From contig CAMDNO010000005.1 in assembly GCA_945902955.1 (NCBI GenBank), positions 1 to 62,783 on the forward strand: a stretch of 62,783 nt of DNA, written 5' to 3'. Source of the DNA: Porphyromonas cangingivalis. Lineage in GTDB: Bacteria > Bacteroidota > Bacteroidia > Bacteroidales > Paludibacteraceae. Position 1 is the stretch's first letter. Every line of letters starts with the position of its first letter. Both the position numbers and the translations under genes were made by a program. The notes beneath the pieces were generated by a model, which searched no databases, was not told where the DNA came from, and worked only from the letters and a program-made list of their open reading frames with translations. Shown here one piece after another: positions 1-8,140 of the stretch.

Positions 1-1056
1 GGAGTAGGAGGAAAGGACTTATGGGAAGCAAAATCTGTTGGAGGCGAGTTTAAAGAAATTCATAATTTTGGAAAAGAATTTAATACCGAAGGCGACGAAA
101 TGTTTCCTTCTTTTCGGCACGATGGTTCGCTGTATTTTGCATCCAATGGCTTGCCTGGTTTAGGTGGACTGGATATTTTTAAAGCCACGCAATTGAAAAG
201 TGGCGGTTGGATAGTTGAAAATATGGGAATGCCTATTAACTCTAATTTTGATGACTTTGGAATAACGTTCGAAGGCAAAGCCGAAAAGGGCTTTTTTACT
301 TCGAACCGCAACGAGGCGCGTGGTTACGATATGATTTATAGTTTCGAATTGCCTGTTTTCGAATATGTATTAGAGGGAAAAGTTACCGATGAAAAACAAT
401 CACCCGTAGCCGATGCTTTGGTCAGATTGGTGAGCAATACAGGTATAAACACACGGGTGCAAACAAAAAAAGACGGTACGTATCGTATTCGCATTGATAA
501 AGATATGGAATGTGTGCTGATGGCTTCGTCGCGTGGATATTTGAATAAAAGTGGACGAATTTCGACAATTGGAGCCAAGCAAAGTAAAGTGTTTTCGCAG
601 AATTTTGTGCTTACTACCATTTATAAACCCATTCAAGTGGAGAATATCTTTTATGAGTTTGGAAAATGGGAGTTGACGCCGGCTTCGGAAACTGGTTTGC
701 AGGCATTGGTGAAAATCTTGAGTGACAACCCAAATATAACCATTGAGATAAGTGCACACACTGACTTTGTGGGAAATAATGAATCGAACCGCGACTTATC
801 GGCTAAGCGGGCGCAATCGGTAGTAGATTATTTAATTCGTGCAGGTATCGTTCAAAATCGCTTAACATCAATCGGTTCGGGCGAAGAAAAGCCTTTTGTT
901 GTGGATGCATCTACATCCGGGAAATATGATTTTCTGAAAGAAAATGATGTGTTGACTGAAGATTTTATTCTAAAACTTTCGCCAGCTCAGCAAGAGCAGG
1001 CAAATCAAATCAATCGCCGTACGGAATTCAGAGTAGTTAAAACAACTTACAAATAA
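1..1056 (+). CDS. PorE-like OmpA-family envelope protein, C-terminal part
   Basis: The reading frame is open from the first base, so the N-terminus lies outside the window. The visible part starts in a WD40/PD40-like beta-propeller (repeats such as DGSLYFASNG and GFFTSNRNEARGYD), passes into a carboxypeptidase-regulatory-like beta-sandwich (LEGKVTDEKQSPVADALV), and ends in an OmpA C-terminal peptidoglycan-binding domain (NIFYEFGKWELTPAS ... ISAHTDFVGNNESNRDLSAKRA). This domain order matches PorE, the lipoprotein that anchors the type IX secretion system to peptidoglycan in Bacteroidota. Similar OmpA/PD40 proteins without a secretion role are common, and the diagnostic N-terminal TPR and lipobox cannot be seen. 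thyA follows after 25 bp and may be co-transcribed. Confidence 0.8.
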   Translation, partial: GVGGKDLWEAKSVGGEFKEIHNFGKEFNTEGDEMFPSFRHDGSLYFASNGLPGLGGLDIFKATQLKSGGWIVENMGMPINSNFDDFGITFEGKAEKGFFTSNRNEARGYDMIYSFELPVFEYVLEGKVTDEKQSPVADALVRLVSNTGINTRVQTKKDGTYRIRIDKDMECVLMASSRGYLNKSGRISTIGAKQSKVFSQNFVLTTIYKPIQVENIFYEFGKWELTPASETGLQALVKILSDNPNITIEISAHTDFVGNNESNRDLSAKRAQSVVDYLIRAGIVQNRLTSIGSGEEKPFVVDASTSGKYDFLKENDVLTEDFILKLSPAQQEQANQINRRTEFRVVKTTYK

Positions 1057-1081
1057 ATTTCCCATTTAGGGGATAGGGGTT

Positions 1082-1879
1082 ATGAAGCAATATCACGATT
1101 TACTACAACGCGTTATGAACGAAGGTGTTCGTAAGGACGACCGCACGGGGACAGGTACTGTAAGTGTGTTCGGGCATCAAATGCGTTTCAATATGGAAGA
1201 TGGTTTTCCTTGTTTGACAACAAAAAAGCTGCATCTCAAATCTATCATTCACGAACTGTTGTGGTTTTTGAATGGCGATACCAACGTAAAATATTTACAG
1301 GATAATGGTGTGCGTATATGGAACGAATGGGCAGATAAAGAAACAGGCGATTTAGGACATATTTACGGTTATCAATGGCGTTCGTGGCCCGATTACAACG
1401 GTGGACATATCGACCAAATTTCGGAAGTGGTCGATACCATCAAAAGCAATCCCGATTCGCGCCGAATTATTGTAAGTGCCTGGAATGTAGCGGATATACC
1501 CAATATGAATTTGCCGCCATGCCATGCGTTTTTTCAGTTTTATGTGGCCGATGGAAAATTGAGTTTGCAGTTGTATCAACGTAGTGCCGACATTTTTTTG
1601 GGCGTGCCATTTAATATTGCTTCGTATGCGTTGTTATTGCAAATGATGGCGCAGGTTACAGGACTTAAAGCAGGCGATTTTGTTCATACATTGGGCGATG
1701 CACACATTTATGTAAATCATTTTGAACAAGTGAAATTGCAATTGTCGCGCGAGTTAAGGCAATTACCACAAATGAAAATTAATCCCGACGTAAAAAGTAT
1801 TTTCGACTTCAAGATAACCGATTTCGAGTTAATAAATTACGATCCACACCCCCATATAAAAGGAGAAGTAGCTGTTTAG
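1082..1879 (+). CDS. thyA: Thymidylate synthase
   Basis: This 265-residue protein has the size of bacterial ThyA. It converts dUMP to dTMP using 5,10-methylenetetrahydrofolate. The catalytic cysteine is in [11 protein letters not shown] at about residue 147, preceded by the phosphate-binding segment [11 protein letters not shown] and followed by the dUMP-binding [18 protein letters not shown]. The N-terminus ([16 protein letters not shown]) and the C-terminal [10 protein letters not shown] tail are intact, so the enzyme should be active. The folA (dihydrofolate reductase) gene often found next to thyA is not here. The stop codon lies in the loop of a terminator hairpin facing the convergent crtI gene. 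Confidence 0.97.
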   Translation: MKQYHDLLQRVMNEGVRKDDRTGTGTVSVFGHQMRFNMEDGFPCLTTKKLHLKSIIHELLWFLNGDTNVKYLQDNGVRIWNEWADKETGDLGHIYGYQWRSWPDYNGGHIDQISEVVDTIKSNPDSRRIIVSAWNVADIPNMNLPPCHAFFQFYVADGKLSLQLYQRSADIFLGVPFNIASYALLLQMMAQVTGLKAGDFVHTLGDAHIYVNHFEQVKLQLSRELRQLPQMKINPDVKSIFDFKITDFELINYDPHPHIKGEVAV

Positions 1880-1895
1880 GCTACTTCTTTTTTAT
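1865..1895 (+). terminator. Rho-independent terminator at the end of thyA
   Basis: Perfect 8-bp arms GAAGTAGC (1865-1872) and GCTACTTC (1880-1887) enclose a 7-base loop containing the thyA TAG stop. A T-rich tail follows. The hairpin sits between convergent thyA and crtI; its T tail favours the plus strand. Confidence 0.8.
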
Positions 1896-1897
1896 TT

Positions 1898-3382
1898 TTA
1901 TCCCAAATAATTCGATACCCTCTCATAAGTCAGCTTCGACCCTATTACTGCCATTGGTAATCCGGCTCCGGGGGCAGTAGAAGCGCCTACATAAAACAAG
2001 TTTTTAAACTTCTCGTCTTTGTTCGAGGGGCGGAAAGCGCCAATTTGTCCTAAGTTGTGCGATAATCCCAAGCCGCTTCCCATGTAGAGGTTGAAGCGTT
2101 TTTGCCATTCGTTGGGCGTGTAAATGGTGCGCGAAATAATATCAGGCATAATATCCATATCGATGCGTTTGCCAAAATCTTCGAGAATACTATCCACAAT
2201 TTTGTCGCGGTCGCTCCAGTCGGGTTTGTAAATTAAATTGGGCACCGGGCAAACAAAAAACAAACTTTCGCAGCCATCGGGTGCACATTGTGGGTTGTTT
2301 TTCGAAAGTACATTCACATAATAATAGGGTTTTTCGAGCGTATCGGGTTCTTGTTCTAAATTATTAGAATACTCCTCAAAATTATTTCCCAAGAAATAAT
2401 TATGATGATTTACTTGAGGCAGTTTTTTATTTACGCCAATATAAAAAGTTAAATAACCCATAGTCCAATTCATCTTTAATAGGTTCTCTTCGCTGTATTT
2501 TTTTCGTTTGAGAACACGACCTCTAAACAAAGCGGCATCGGCATTTATCAAAATGGCATCGGCACTCCATTTCTTTCCGGCTTTGTCGGTAACGGATTTT
2601 ATCTTGTTGCCATCACTCTCAAAATCAACAATTTCGGTGTTGTAAGTAAATGTTACTCCAGCTTTATGTAGTTCATTTACAATGCCTTCCACAATTTTGT
2701 ACATGCCCCCTTCCACATTATAATACCCATCGTGTTTGAATTCGATATGCGAAAGCAACGAATAAATGGCGGATGTGTCGAAAGGCGTACGCCCTAAAAA
2801 GAATGCAATTAGCGAAATGATTTGCTGAGCTTCTTTGGAGTCGAAATATTTTTTTACATGTTGCGAAAAAGTAAGAAACAGCTGTGGTATATGAATCGGA
2901 TTTACTTGCGCAAGAGAAATAATGTAACCTATAATTGAATCGAAATTAGTTTTAATTACTTTGTCGACTGTATCGTTGTACAAAGCTCCCGATTTTTTCA
3001 AATACTTTGCCATTTTTTCTTTAAAATCAGGCTCTTCTTCGGCAAACTGAGCTGCCAATTTATCCAAATCTTTGTGCAGAAAATACGTTTTTTTGCTGCC
3101 GCTAAAATTTACGGTATACAAGGGGTCAAGTTCTACAAATTTGAATGGTATTTGAATACCACATTCGTCGGCAAACTGTTTGAACTCGTAGGACATGCTA
3201 AAAAAACTTGGTCCCGAATCAAACGTAAAACCGTCCTTTTTTAATTGATTAAGTCGACCGCCTGCTTGTTCGTTTTTTTCGATAATGTGTACTTTGTAGC
3301 CTTTTTTGGCTAAGCGCAAAGCGGTAGTTATGCCTCCAAGTCCGGAGCCTACTACGAGTACTGTTTTGGGTTGTGTATTCAT
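1898..3382 (-). CDS. crtI: Phytoene desaturase family carotenoid desaturase (CrtI type)
   Basis: The 494-residue flavoprotein begins with an FAD-binding Rossmann motif (VVGSGLGGITTALRLAKKG, then EKNEQAGGRL) and ends with the carotenoid-desaturase signature PGAGLPMAVIGSKLT. The family introduces double bonds into phytoene. It is the last gene of the minus-strand carotenoid operon, 89 bp after the glycosyltransferase, with an 8-bp tandem repeat between them. It is the only desaturase in the cluster, so it is called CrtI. A CrtD-type 3,4-desaturase of hydroxylated carotenoids cannot be excluded, because the C-terminal motif differs from the textbook CrtI form PGAGIPGVIGSA. The chosen ATG starts directly before the dinucleotide-binding fold. 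Confidence 0.88.
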   Translation of the reverse strand: MNTQPKTVLVVGSGLGGITTALRLAKKGYKVHIIEKNEQAGGRLNQLKKDGFTFDSGPSFFSMSYEFKQFADECGIQIPFKFVELDPLYTVNFSGSKKTYFLHKDLDKLAAQFAEEEPDFKEKMAKYLKKSGALYNDTVDKVIKTNFDSIIGYIISLAQVNPIHIPQLFLTFSQHVKKYFDSKEAQQIISLIAFFLGRTPFDTSAIYSLLSHIEFKHDGYYNVEGGMYKIVEGIVNELHKAGVTFTYNTEIVDFESDGNKIKSVTDKAGKKWSADAILINADAALFRGRVLKRKKYSEENLLKMNWTMGYLTFYIGVNKKLPQVNHHNYFLGNNFEEYSNNLEQEPDTLEKPYYYVNVLSKNNPQCAPDGCESLFFVCPVPNLIYKPDWSDRDKIVDSILEDFGKRIDMDIMPDIISRTIYTPNEWQKRFNLYMGSGLGLSHNLGQIGAFRPSNKDEKFKNLFYVGASTAPGAGLPMAVIGSKLTYERVSNYLG

Positions 3383-3387
3383 TTTTA

Positions 3388-3467
3388 GTTAATTTGTTAA
3401 TTCATTAATTGGTTTATCAGTTAATTCGTTGATTTGTTAATTCGTTAATTTCTTTGTTGACTAATTA
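3388..3467 (+). repeat. 8-bp tandem repeat, locus A (upstream of crtI)
   Basis: On the plus strand eight successive 8-mers of consensus GTTAATTY occupy 3388-3451 without a phase break, with two degenerate units to 3467. Read in the direction of crtI the unit is RAATTAAC. It lies between the glycosyltransferase stop and the crtI start, only a few bases from the start codon. The same period-8 family occurs at 25132-25227, 43734-43757, 61126-61181 and 61231-61281. Confidence 0.85.
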
Positions 3468-3471
3468 GCTG

Positions 3472-4563
3472 TTATTCAACCGTTCTTCCTTTCCAACGGT
3501 ATTGTTTGTTTTTTTTATTTAGTATTGATTTGAATAAAATAATTCCTATATTAATTTGTTGAGGCATAAGTAATGTTAAATTCTGAATGCTTTTTTGATT
3601 ACTGCCAAACGAAACAAAAATCCGTGTAACAATTGTTATAATGGCCAAAAGCCAGAAGTATTTAATTGGCAAAGCCAATAATATCGCCACAAATCCAAAA
3701 GTAGTTACGAGCCAAAATGCAAAAGTTAATAGATACGAATTGCCAAAAAACATAACAATATTTTTTGAAAATCCTTCGATGCTATCTTTGTAATTGCTAT
3801 ACATTCGGCAACTTACATCCGCATTATTACTCAAACAAGCCATTTTAAAACCCTGCTTTTTGTAGAATTGAGCTGTTTTTATATCCTCTACTTTCTCCCC
3901 TTTAAGCAGCTTATGCGGTTGTAATTTCTGATAAACTTCGGCTTCAAAAAGCATAAACTGACCGTTAGCAGCAGTTAGAGAAGCATATTTCGAACTACGC
4001 ACCAAAAACAATGGGAGTAGGGTTTGCAAAATATAATTCATTATCGGCACAACCATTTTTTCGCCTAAACCATGCATCATCTGCATGGGGAAAATTGAAA
4101 GCAACTGCATGTTCTGTTTTTGTAAATAGGCAATTGTTAGCGCTATCAAATTCTGTTCTGATCGCACATCTGCATCCAAAAACAGGAAGTATTTTCCTTT
4201 TGCTTGTTTTGCTAACTCATTGCAAGCGTAGTTTTTACCAAGCCAACCTTCGGGTAAGCTGGTCGATGTCAAAAGCTTTATTCGGCTATCATATTTAGCC
4301 ATTTCGCGAACTAATTCAGCCGTTCGGTCGGTCGACAAATCATCAAAAACAAAAATCTCCAAATTTTTGTAGGTTTGGTGTTGTAAATCAAGCAGCAAAT
4401 TTACTATATTTTGCTCCTCATTCCGTGCTGGAATAAGCACCGAAACTAAATCATTTGAAGTGGATTTTTCAATCAATTTGGGTTGAAAAACTGCATTTAT
4501 AAAAGCCACAATCATTTGTATTGCCGCAAAACCCAAAACTACCCACGCTACAATTTCTATCAT
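3472..4563 (-). CDS. Family 2 glycosyltransferase, probable carotenoid glycosyltransferase (CruC-like)
   Basis: The 363-residue protein has an N-terminal membrane helix (about residues 3-25), a GT-A glycosyltransferase domain starting SVLIPARNEEQNIVNLL, a DxD-type metal site in FLFLDADVRSEQNL, and two or three hydrophobic helices near residues 270-335. This is the layout of membrane-bound GT2 enzymes. Its place between a PlsC-like acyltransferase (4-bp ATGA overlap) and crtI, in an operon with cruF, suggests it transfers a sugar to a 1'-hydroxy carotenoid, as CruC does in green sulfur bacteria. The family assignment is seen in the sequence; the carotenoid substrate is inferred from context. 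Confidence 0.85.
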   Translation of the reverse strand: MIEIVAWVVLGFAAIQMIVAFINAVFQPKLIEKSTSNDLVSVLIPARNEEQNIVNLLLDLQHQTYKNLEIFVFDDLSTDRTAELVREMAKYDSRIKLLTSTSLPEGWLGKNYACNELAKQAKGKYFLFLDADVRSEQNLIALTIAYLQKQNMQLLSIFPMQMMHGLGEKMVVPIMNYILQTLLPLFLVRSSKYASLTAANGQFMLFEAEVYQKLQPHKLLKGEKVEDIKTAQFYKKQGFKMACLSNNADVSCRMYSNYKDSIEGFSKNIVMFFGNSYLLTFAFWLVTTFGFVAILLALPIKYFWLLAIITIVTRIFVSFGSNQKSIQNLTLLMPQQINIGIILFKSILNKKNKQYRWKGRTVE

Positions 4564-5180
4564 TTGTACATGTTTTTGTGTAATTTAAACTTGCTCTGTA
4601 TGAAATTGTTATAGCCTATTTCTATACTTTTTGCATCCAAATTTTCTCCTTCATATTCGCCTAAATAGAAATAAACATCGGGTTTTGGATGTTCAAAATA
4701 ATCAACCAAAGTGGCTAAAAAAACTATTTTTGGTTTCACCTCACATCGTTTCAAAATATACTCCACTCCACGTTCAAATTTCAAATTGTCGTTGTAAATA
4801 GAGTGCATTTTTGCTTGCGGAAACATGAGCGCTAAATTCCCACTATCTTTCAGTAATTCAGCTGTATAATTTAAACTTTCGATGCTACTTCGAGATCCAT
4901 GAGCTACCGAAAATCCACCTGAATAGTTAAATAACCATCGTTTTCGAAGTTCGGGCTCGAGCATCATAAAATGATATTTTTTTCGATAAATGCTGTAGCT
5001 TACATACAATGCCCAAAATCCATCCCACCAACCTGTATGATTTGCAATGAGAAGTACTGAATTGTTACGCACATCAACATCACCCATTATTTTAATGGAA
5101 TTAAAGGATTGTTTCATTTTCAGATGTGTAAACAATCTGAAAAATCCGACAACCAATATATTATGACGTGCTTTTAACAT
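4560..5180 (-). CDS. PlsC-like acyltransferase, probable carotenoid glycoside acyltransferase (CruD-like)
   Basis: This 206-residue protein has the acyltransferase Hx4D catalytic motif in NHTGWWDGF (about residues 47-55), a short substrate-site motif (GGFSVAHGSR near residue 90), and MFPQAKMHS in the position of the usual EGxR block. It belongs to the glycerol-phosphate/lipid acyltransferase superfamily. The next gene overlaps by 4 bp (ATGA), so translation is probably coupled to the glycosyltransferase. In the carotenoid operon the simplest role is attaching a fatty acid to the carotenoid-bound sugar. A general lipid acyltransferase is the alternative. Confidence 0.82.
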   Translation of the reverse strand: MLKARHNILVVGFFRLFTHLKMKQSFNSIKIMGDVDVRNNSVLLIANHTGWWDGFWALYVSYSIYRKKYHFMMLEPELRKRWLFNYSGGFSVAHGSRSSIESLNYTAELLKDSGNLALMFPQAKMHSIYNDNLKFERGVEYILKRCEVKPKIVFLATLVDYFEHPKPDVYFYLGEYEGENLDAKSIEIGYNNFIQSKFKLHKNMYK

Positions 5181-5200
5181 CTTTATATCCTCGAAAAATT

Positions 5201-5866
5201 TTACAAAAAGAACAACAGAGTAATGAAAAATACAAACTGAATAATGAGCACCGAGGCTGCCATTGGATTATAGGTGTCTATTTTGCGCAGTTTGAAAACG
5301 CTTTGAAAAACGAGTGCAATTACAAACCAAGCAACATAATTTTGAATAGGAACCATATTATTCTGCCAACTCCACATATTCATTAAGGGGGCAACTTGCT
5401 CCAAAATTAAATCGTAGAAAACCATTAAGATAGAAGCCGAAATGATTTTTAATGCTGTATGTATTTGAAACATTTCGACAACCGAAGCCGAAATATAAGT
5501 CATTAATAACCAGTTTAATCCAATAATTATGGGCGTATTGATAATTTTAAATCCCAAGGTGTCGCCATAACTGTAATTTCCAAATATCAATCCTGTATTT
5601 ACGCCTCTTTCTTCTATTAAAAAGCCCAAAATAGCTATTGTCAAAAACGTTAAATAGGTGTTGGTATCAAATTTTGAATGAAAAAGTAAAAGTAGTCCAA
5701 AACTTAATATTAAAGCAAATGGCGTAAGTGCAATAAAAAAAGCAGATGATGCGGGTATAAAAATCCCTACAATGCCTACGAAATAAAAGAATTTAAGAAA
5801 AGCAGAAACATGTTCGGGGTATTTCTGCAAAATAGCTATTTGTTTCATCATGCGCTGTAATGTCAA
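5201..5866 (-). CDS. cruF: Carotenoid 1',2'-hydratase family membrane protein CruF (DUF422)
   Basis: The 221-residue protein is almost entirely hydrophobic, with six or seven predicted membrane helices. It carries the conserved DUF422/CruF features EERGVNTGLIFGNYSYGD, PIIIGLNWLLMTY, FYDLILEQVAPLMNMWSW and PIQNYVAWF. CruF adds water across the terminal double bond of an acyclic carotenoid psi end, giving a tertiary hydroxyl that can be glycosylated. It overlaps idi by 4 bp and is followed 20 bp later by the acyltransferase. Cluster and family agree, so this call is strong although no enzyme assay is implied. Confidence 0.9.
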   Translation of the reverse strand: MTLQRMMKQIAILQKYPEHVSAFLKFFYFVGIVGIFIPASSAFFIALTPFALILSFGLLLLFHSKFDTNTYLTFLTIAILGFLIEERGVNTGLIFGNYSYGDTLGFKIINTPIIIGLNWLLMTYISASVVEMFQIHTALKIISASILMVFYDLILEQVAPLMNMWSWQNNMVPIQNYVAWFVIALVFQSVFKLRKIDTYNPMAASVLIIQFVFFITLLFFL

Positions 5867-6375
5867 ATAAATTGAATGACACGTTCGAAAATGAGTTTAA
5901 ACCAAGCTGTATAATTCTCAGGATTTTGCTTTACAGCATCTGCCAATTCTTTGGTTGTTAAATATTTATAATCCATTACTTCATTTGGGTTTGTAACTGG
6001 AAAAGTGTTGCTATATCCAATAAACACATGATCGAATTCGTGTTCGGTAAGTCCATTTTCGAGTTCCTGTTTATATGTAAAACTGAAAACTTCCTTCAAA
6101 TCAGCTTGCATTCCCATTTCTTCGTGCAACCTTCTATTGGCAGCTGCTATCGAATCTTCGCCCGGAAATGGGTGGCTACATGAGGTATTTGTCCATAATC
6201 CTTTGGAATGATATTTATCGTATGTGCGTTGTTGGAGAAGCCATTTACCTTCGGAATTAAAAATAAATACCGAAATTGCCCTGTGTAACAATGCTTTTTC
6301 GTGAGCTTCTATTTTTTCCATTGTCCCAATGGGATTGTCGTTTGAATCGACCAAAATTACCTCATTTTCAATCAT
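5863..6375 (-). CDS. idi: Isopentenyl-diphosphate delta-isomerase, type I
   Basis: The 170-residue Nudix-fold enzyme interconverts IPP and DMAPP, setting the supply of isoprenoid precursors. Visible signatures are the start VDSNDNPIGTMEKIEAHEKALLHRA, the active-site cysteine in TNTSCSHP, and the Nudix-like helix RRLHEEMGM. The length fits type I Idi. It sits 15 bp after crtB and overlaps cruF by 4 bp, so isoprenoid supply is co-expressed with carotenoid synthesis. Confidence 0.95.
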   Translation of the reverse strand: MIENEVILVDSNDNPIGTMEKIEAHEKALLHRAISVFIFNSEGKWLLQQRTYDKYHSKGLWTNTSCSHPFPGEDSIAAANRRLHEEMGMQADLKEVFSFTYKQELENGLTEHEFDHVFIGYSNTFPVTNPNEVMDYKYLTTKELADAVKQNPENYTAWFKLIFERVIQFI

Positions 6376-6390
6376 ATATATATGTCTATT

Positions 6391-7227
6391 CTAAAACAGG
6401 TTGAATTTGTATTGGATGGCTGCTTTTGCCATCAATGTTAATTTGTAAGTGTTCGAAATTCGAATTCTTTTTCTAAGAATTTGTTGCGCTTCGGTATTTT
6501 TTATTTTTCGAAGCAACGAAAGATAGTATTTATAGGCTGTGAGTACAGCTAATTTCGACCGACCGGGAAGTTCCTTAATTCCTTCGTAAGCAATTGCAAA
6601 TTCATTCTCTATTTCAGTGATTAACTCTTTTTTATTAGTCTCACTAAAATTATTATGGTCGAAGTTGCTGAAATAAAATCGATCCAAACCTTCTGTATCT
6701 GCTTTTAAGTCGCGTAAAAAATTCACTTTTTGGAATGCCGAACCAAGCATTTCTGCTGGCTTTACTAATTTTTCGAATAGCTCTGGTTTATTGTTGCAAA
6801 ACACCTTGAGGCACATTAGTCCTACCACATTTGCCGAACCATAAACATACTTTTCAGTTTCCGCTTTGGATAAATAAAGTTTTTTGCCTAAATCCATTTT
6901 CATACTATTTAAAAATGCATCAATATATTCGTAAGGTATATTGTATTCATTTACAGTTGTTTGAAATGCATCGAGAATCGGGTTTAAACTTATTTTTTGT
7001 TCTAAGGCCTCTATTAAATCTTTTTCGAATTTTAGCAATAAATATTCTTTATTGTATCCATGAAAAGTGTCTACAATTTCGTCGGCATAACGCACAAAAC
7101 CATAAATTCCAAAAATGGAATCGCGTGTTTTTTTATCAAACAAAAGTGTTGATAAATAAAACGAGCTGCTATAGTTTTTTGTTACTAATGCCGCTATTTG
7201 CTGATTGGTTTTATGATATAATTGCAT
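6391..7227 (-). CDS. crtB: Phytoene synthase family protein
   Basis: The 278-residue protein belongs to the squalene/phytoene synthase family, which condenses two prenyl diphosphates head to head. The first aspartate-rich motif is in VRYADEIVDTF (about residue 50) and the second in FLRDLKADTEG (about residue 170). SSSFYLSTLLFDKK near the N-terminus is typical of CrtB. It is the first gene of the six-gene carotenoid operon. A divergent MarR-type regulator starts 115 bp away, and the palindrome at 7263-7280 between them is a probable operator. Squalene synthase activity is unlikely given the neighbours. Confidence 0.93.
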   Translation of the reverse strand: MQLYHKTNQQIAALVTKNYSSSFYLSTLLFDKKTRDSIFGIYGFVRYADEIVDTFHGYNKEYLLLKFEKDLIEALEQKISLNPILDAFQTTVNEYNIPYEYIDAFLNSMKMDLGKKLYLSKAETEKYVYGSANVVGLMCLKVFCNNKPELFEKLVKPAEMLGSAFQKVNFLRDLKADTEGLDRFYFSNFDHNNFSETNKKELITEIENEFAIAYEGIKELPGRSKLAVLTAYKYYLSLLRKIKNTEAQQILRKRIRISNTYKLTLMAKAAIQYKFNLF

Positions 7228-7262
7228 AAAATGAATTCGTTATTGAACAATTTAGTACGAAA

Positions 7263-7280
7263 TTGTATTGTATAATACAA
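7263..7280. promoter_or_regulatory. Palindromic operator candidate between crtB and the MarR-type gene
   Basis: TTGTATT (7263-7269) and AATACAA (7274-7280) form a perfect 7-bp inverted repeat around a 4-base spacer GTAT. This 18-bp symmetric site has the size MarR dimers bind. It lies in the only space between the divergent carotenoid operon and the regulator gene, so it could control both. Confidence 0.6.
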
Positions 7281-7342
7281 ATAAGGTACAAAAAAGTTCA
7301 TTGAGAGGCGATTTTTTCGAACTTAAATACAAAATTTATAAA

Positions 7343-8002
7343 ATGAAAACAAAAGCAATTTTAAAGGAATTAATTGATTATCTAAGTATATACGAACAAG
7401 AAAATCAAGCATCGGGCTCGGAGCTTAATCTAACAGACTTTTTAGGGTTTCTGAATAGCCATCATATTCACCAAAATGTAAAAGTTGCTGAACTTCGAGG
7501 TAATACGCCATCAATAGAATTAGCAGACCAAGAGAGTCCTCACACGGATATATCAATTTTAGTTGTTATGATGTTTCGATATGCCAAAGGTTATATCAAA
7601 AAAGCACTCAAAGATAGTAAAATAAATACAGTAGATGAGTTCTCTTTTTTAATTACACTTATGACCTACGACAGTTTAAGCAAAACAGAACTCATATTGA
7701 AGCAAGTAATGGAAAAAACATCTGGAACAGAGATTATTAACAGGCTTGTAAAATTAGGATTGTTGGAGCAGTTCAACGACGAAATAGACAAACGAAGTGT
7801 CCGACTTAAAATAACTGTTTCGGGGAGGCTCGAAATTATTAAAATATTGCCCCAAATGAATACTGTATCGCAAATTGTAACAGGAAACCTCAACGAAACC
7901 GAAAAGGGTATGATTGCCTATATGCTCCGGAAATTGGAACATTATCACAACGATATTTTCTTAAATAAAAAGGAGTTTGAACTGACAGAATTACTAAATT
8001 GA
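7343..8002 (+). CDS. MarR-type winged-helix transcriptional regulator, probable carotenoid regulator
   Basis: From the ATG at 7343 the protein has 219 residues. An earlier in-frame start at 7268 would put the coding region inside the palindrome and is less likely. The C-terminal two thirds fit a MarR fold: a dimerisation helix, a helix-turn-helix segment (LSKTELILKQVMEKTSGTEIINRLVKLGLLEQF), and a wing with DKRSVRLKITVSGRLE, which resembles the MarR pattern DRR...LTxxG. The N-terminal 60 residues are extra and unassigned. It is divergent from the carotenoid operon, an arrangement known for carotenoid clusters of other Bacteroidota. The effector is unknown. Confidence 0.8.
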   Translation: MKTKAILKELIDYLSIYEQENQASGSELNLTDFLGFLNSHHIHQNVKVAELRGNTPSIELADQESPHTDISILVVMMFRYAKGYIKKALKDSKINTVDEFSFLITLMTYDSLSKTELILKQVMEKTSGTEIINRLVKLGLLEQFNDEIDKRSVRLKITVSGRLEIIKILPQMNTVSQIVTGNLNETEKGMIAYMLRKLEHYHNDIFLNKKEFELTELLN

Positions 8003-8084
8003 TTTTTTTATTAACTATATTTTCTGATAATCTCTAAAGTTGAATAGCCTATTTAAATTAGAGGAGAGTTTCCAATTTTTTTAT

Positions 8085-8115
8085 TTTGGTTTTTCTAAAT
8101 TTAGTATTACTTTTG
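8085..8115 (+). promoter_or_regulatory. Bacteroidota-type promoter for the exported oxidoreductase cluster
   Basis: TTTG (8085-8088), exactly 19 bases, then TACTTTTG (8108-8115). This matches the -33/-7 consensus TTTG-N19-TAnnTTTG of Bacteroidota primary sigma factors. The expected start site lies about 20 bases before the ATG at 8141. Confidence 0.75.
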
Positions 8116-8135
8116 TTTCTAAATATAATACTAAA
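8100..8135. promoter_or_regulatory. Inverted repeat overlapping the promoter (operator candidate)
   Basis: TTTAGTATTA (8100-8109) is the exact reverse complement of TAATACTAAA (8126-8135), with a 16-base spacer. The left arm covers the first two bases of the -7 box and the right arm covers the likely transcription start, so a bound protein would block initiation. The TAATAC core resembles the AATACAA arm of the palindrome at 7263-7280. Confidence 0.6.
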
Positions 8136-8140
8136 ATATT

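Noticed and set aside
6831-7229. 132-residue plus-strand open frame opposite crtB
   Set aside because: It is antisense to conserved crtB codons and ends at the crtB start; its residues look like random translation of AT-rich DNA.
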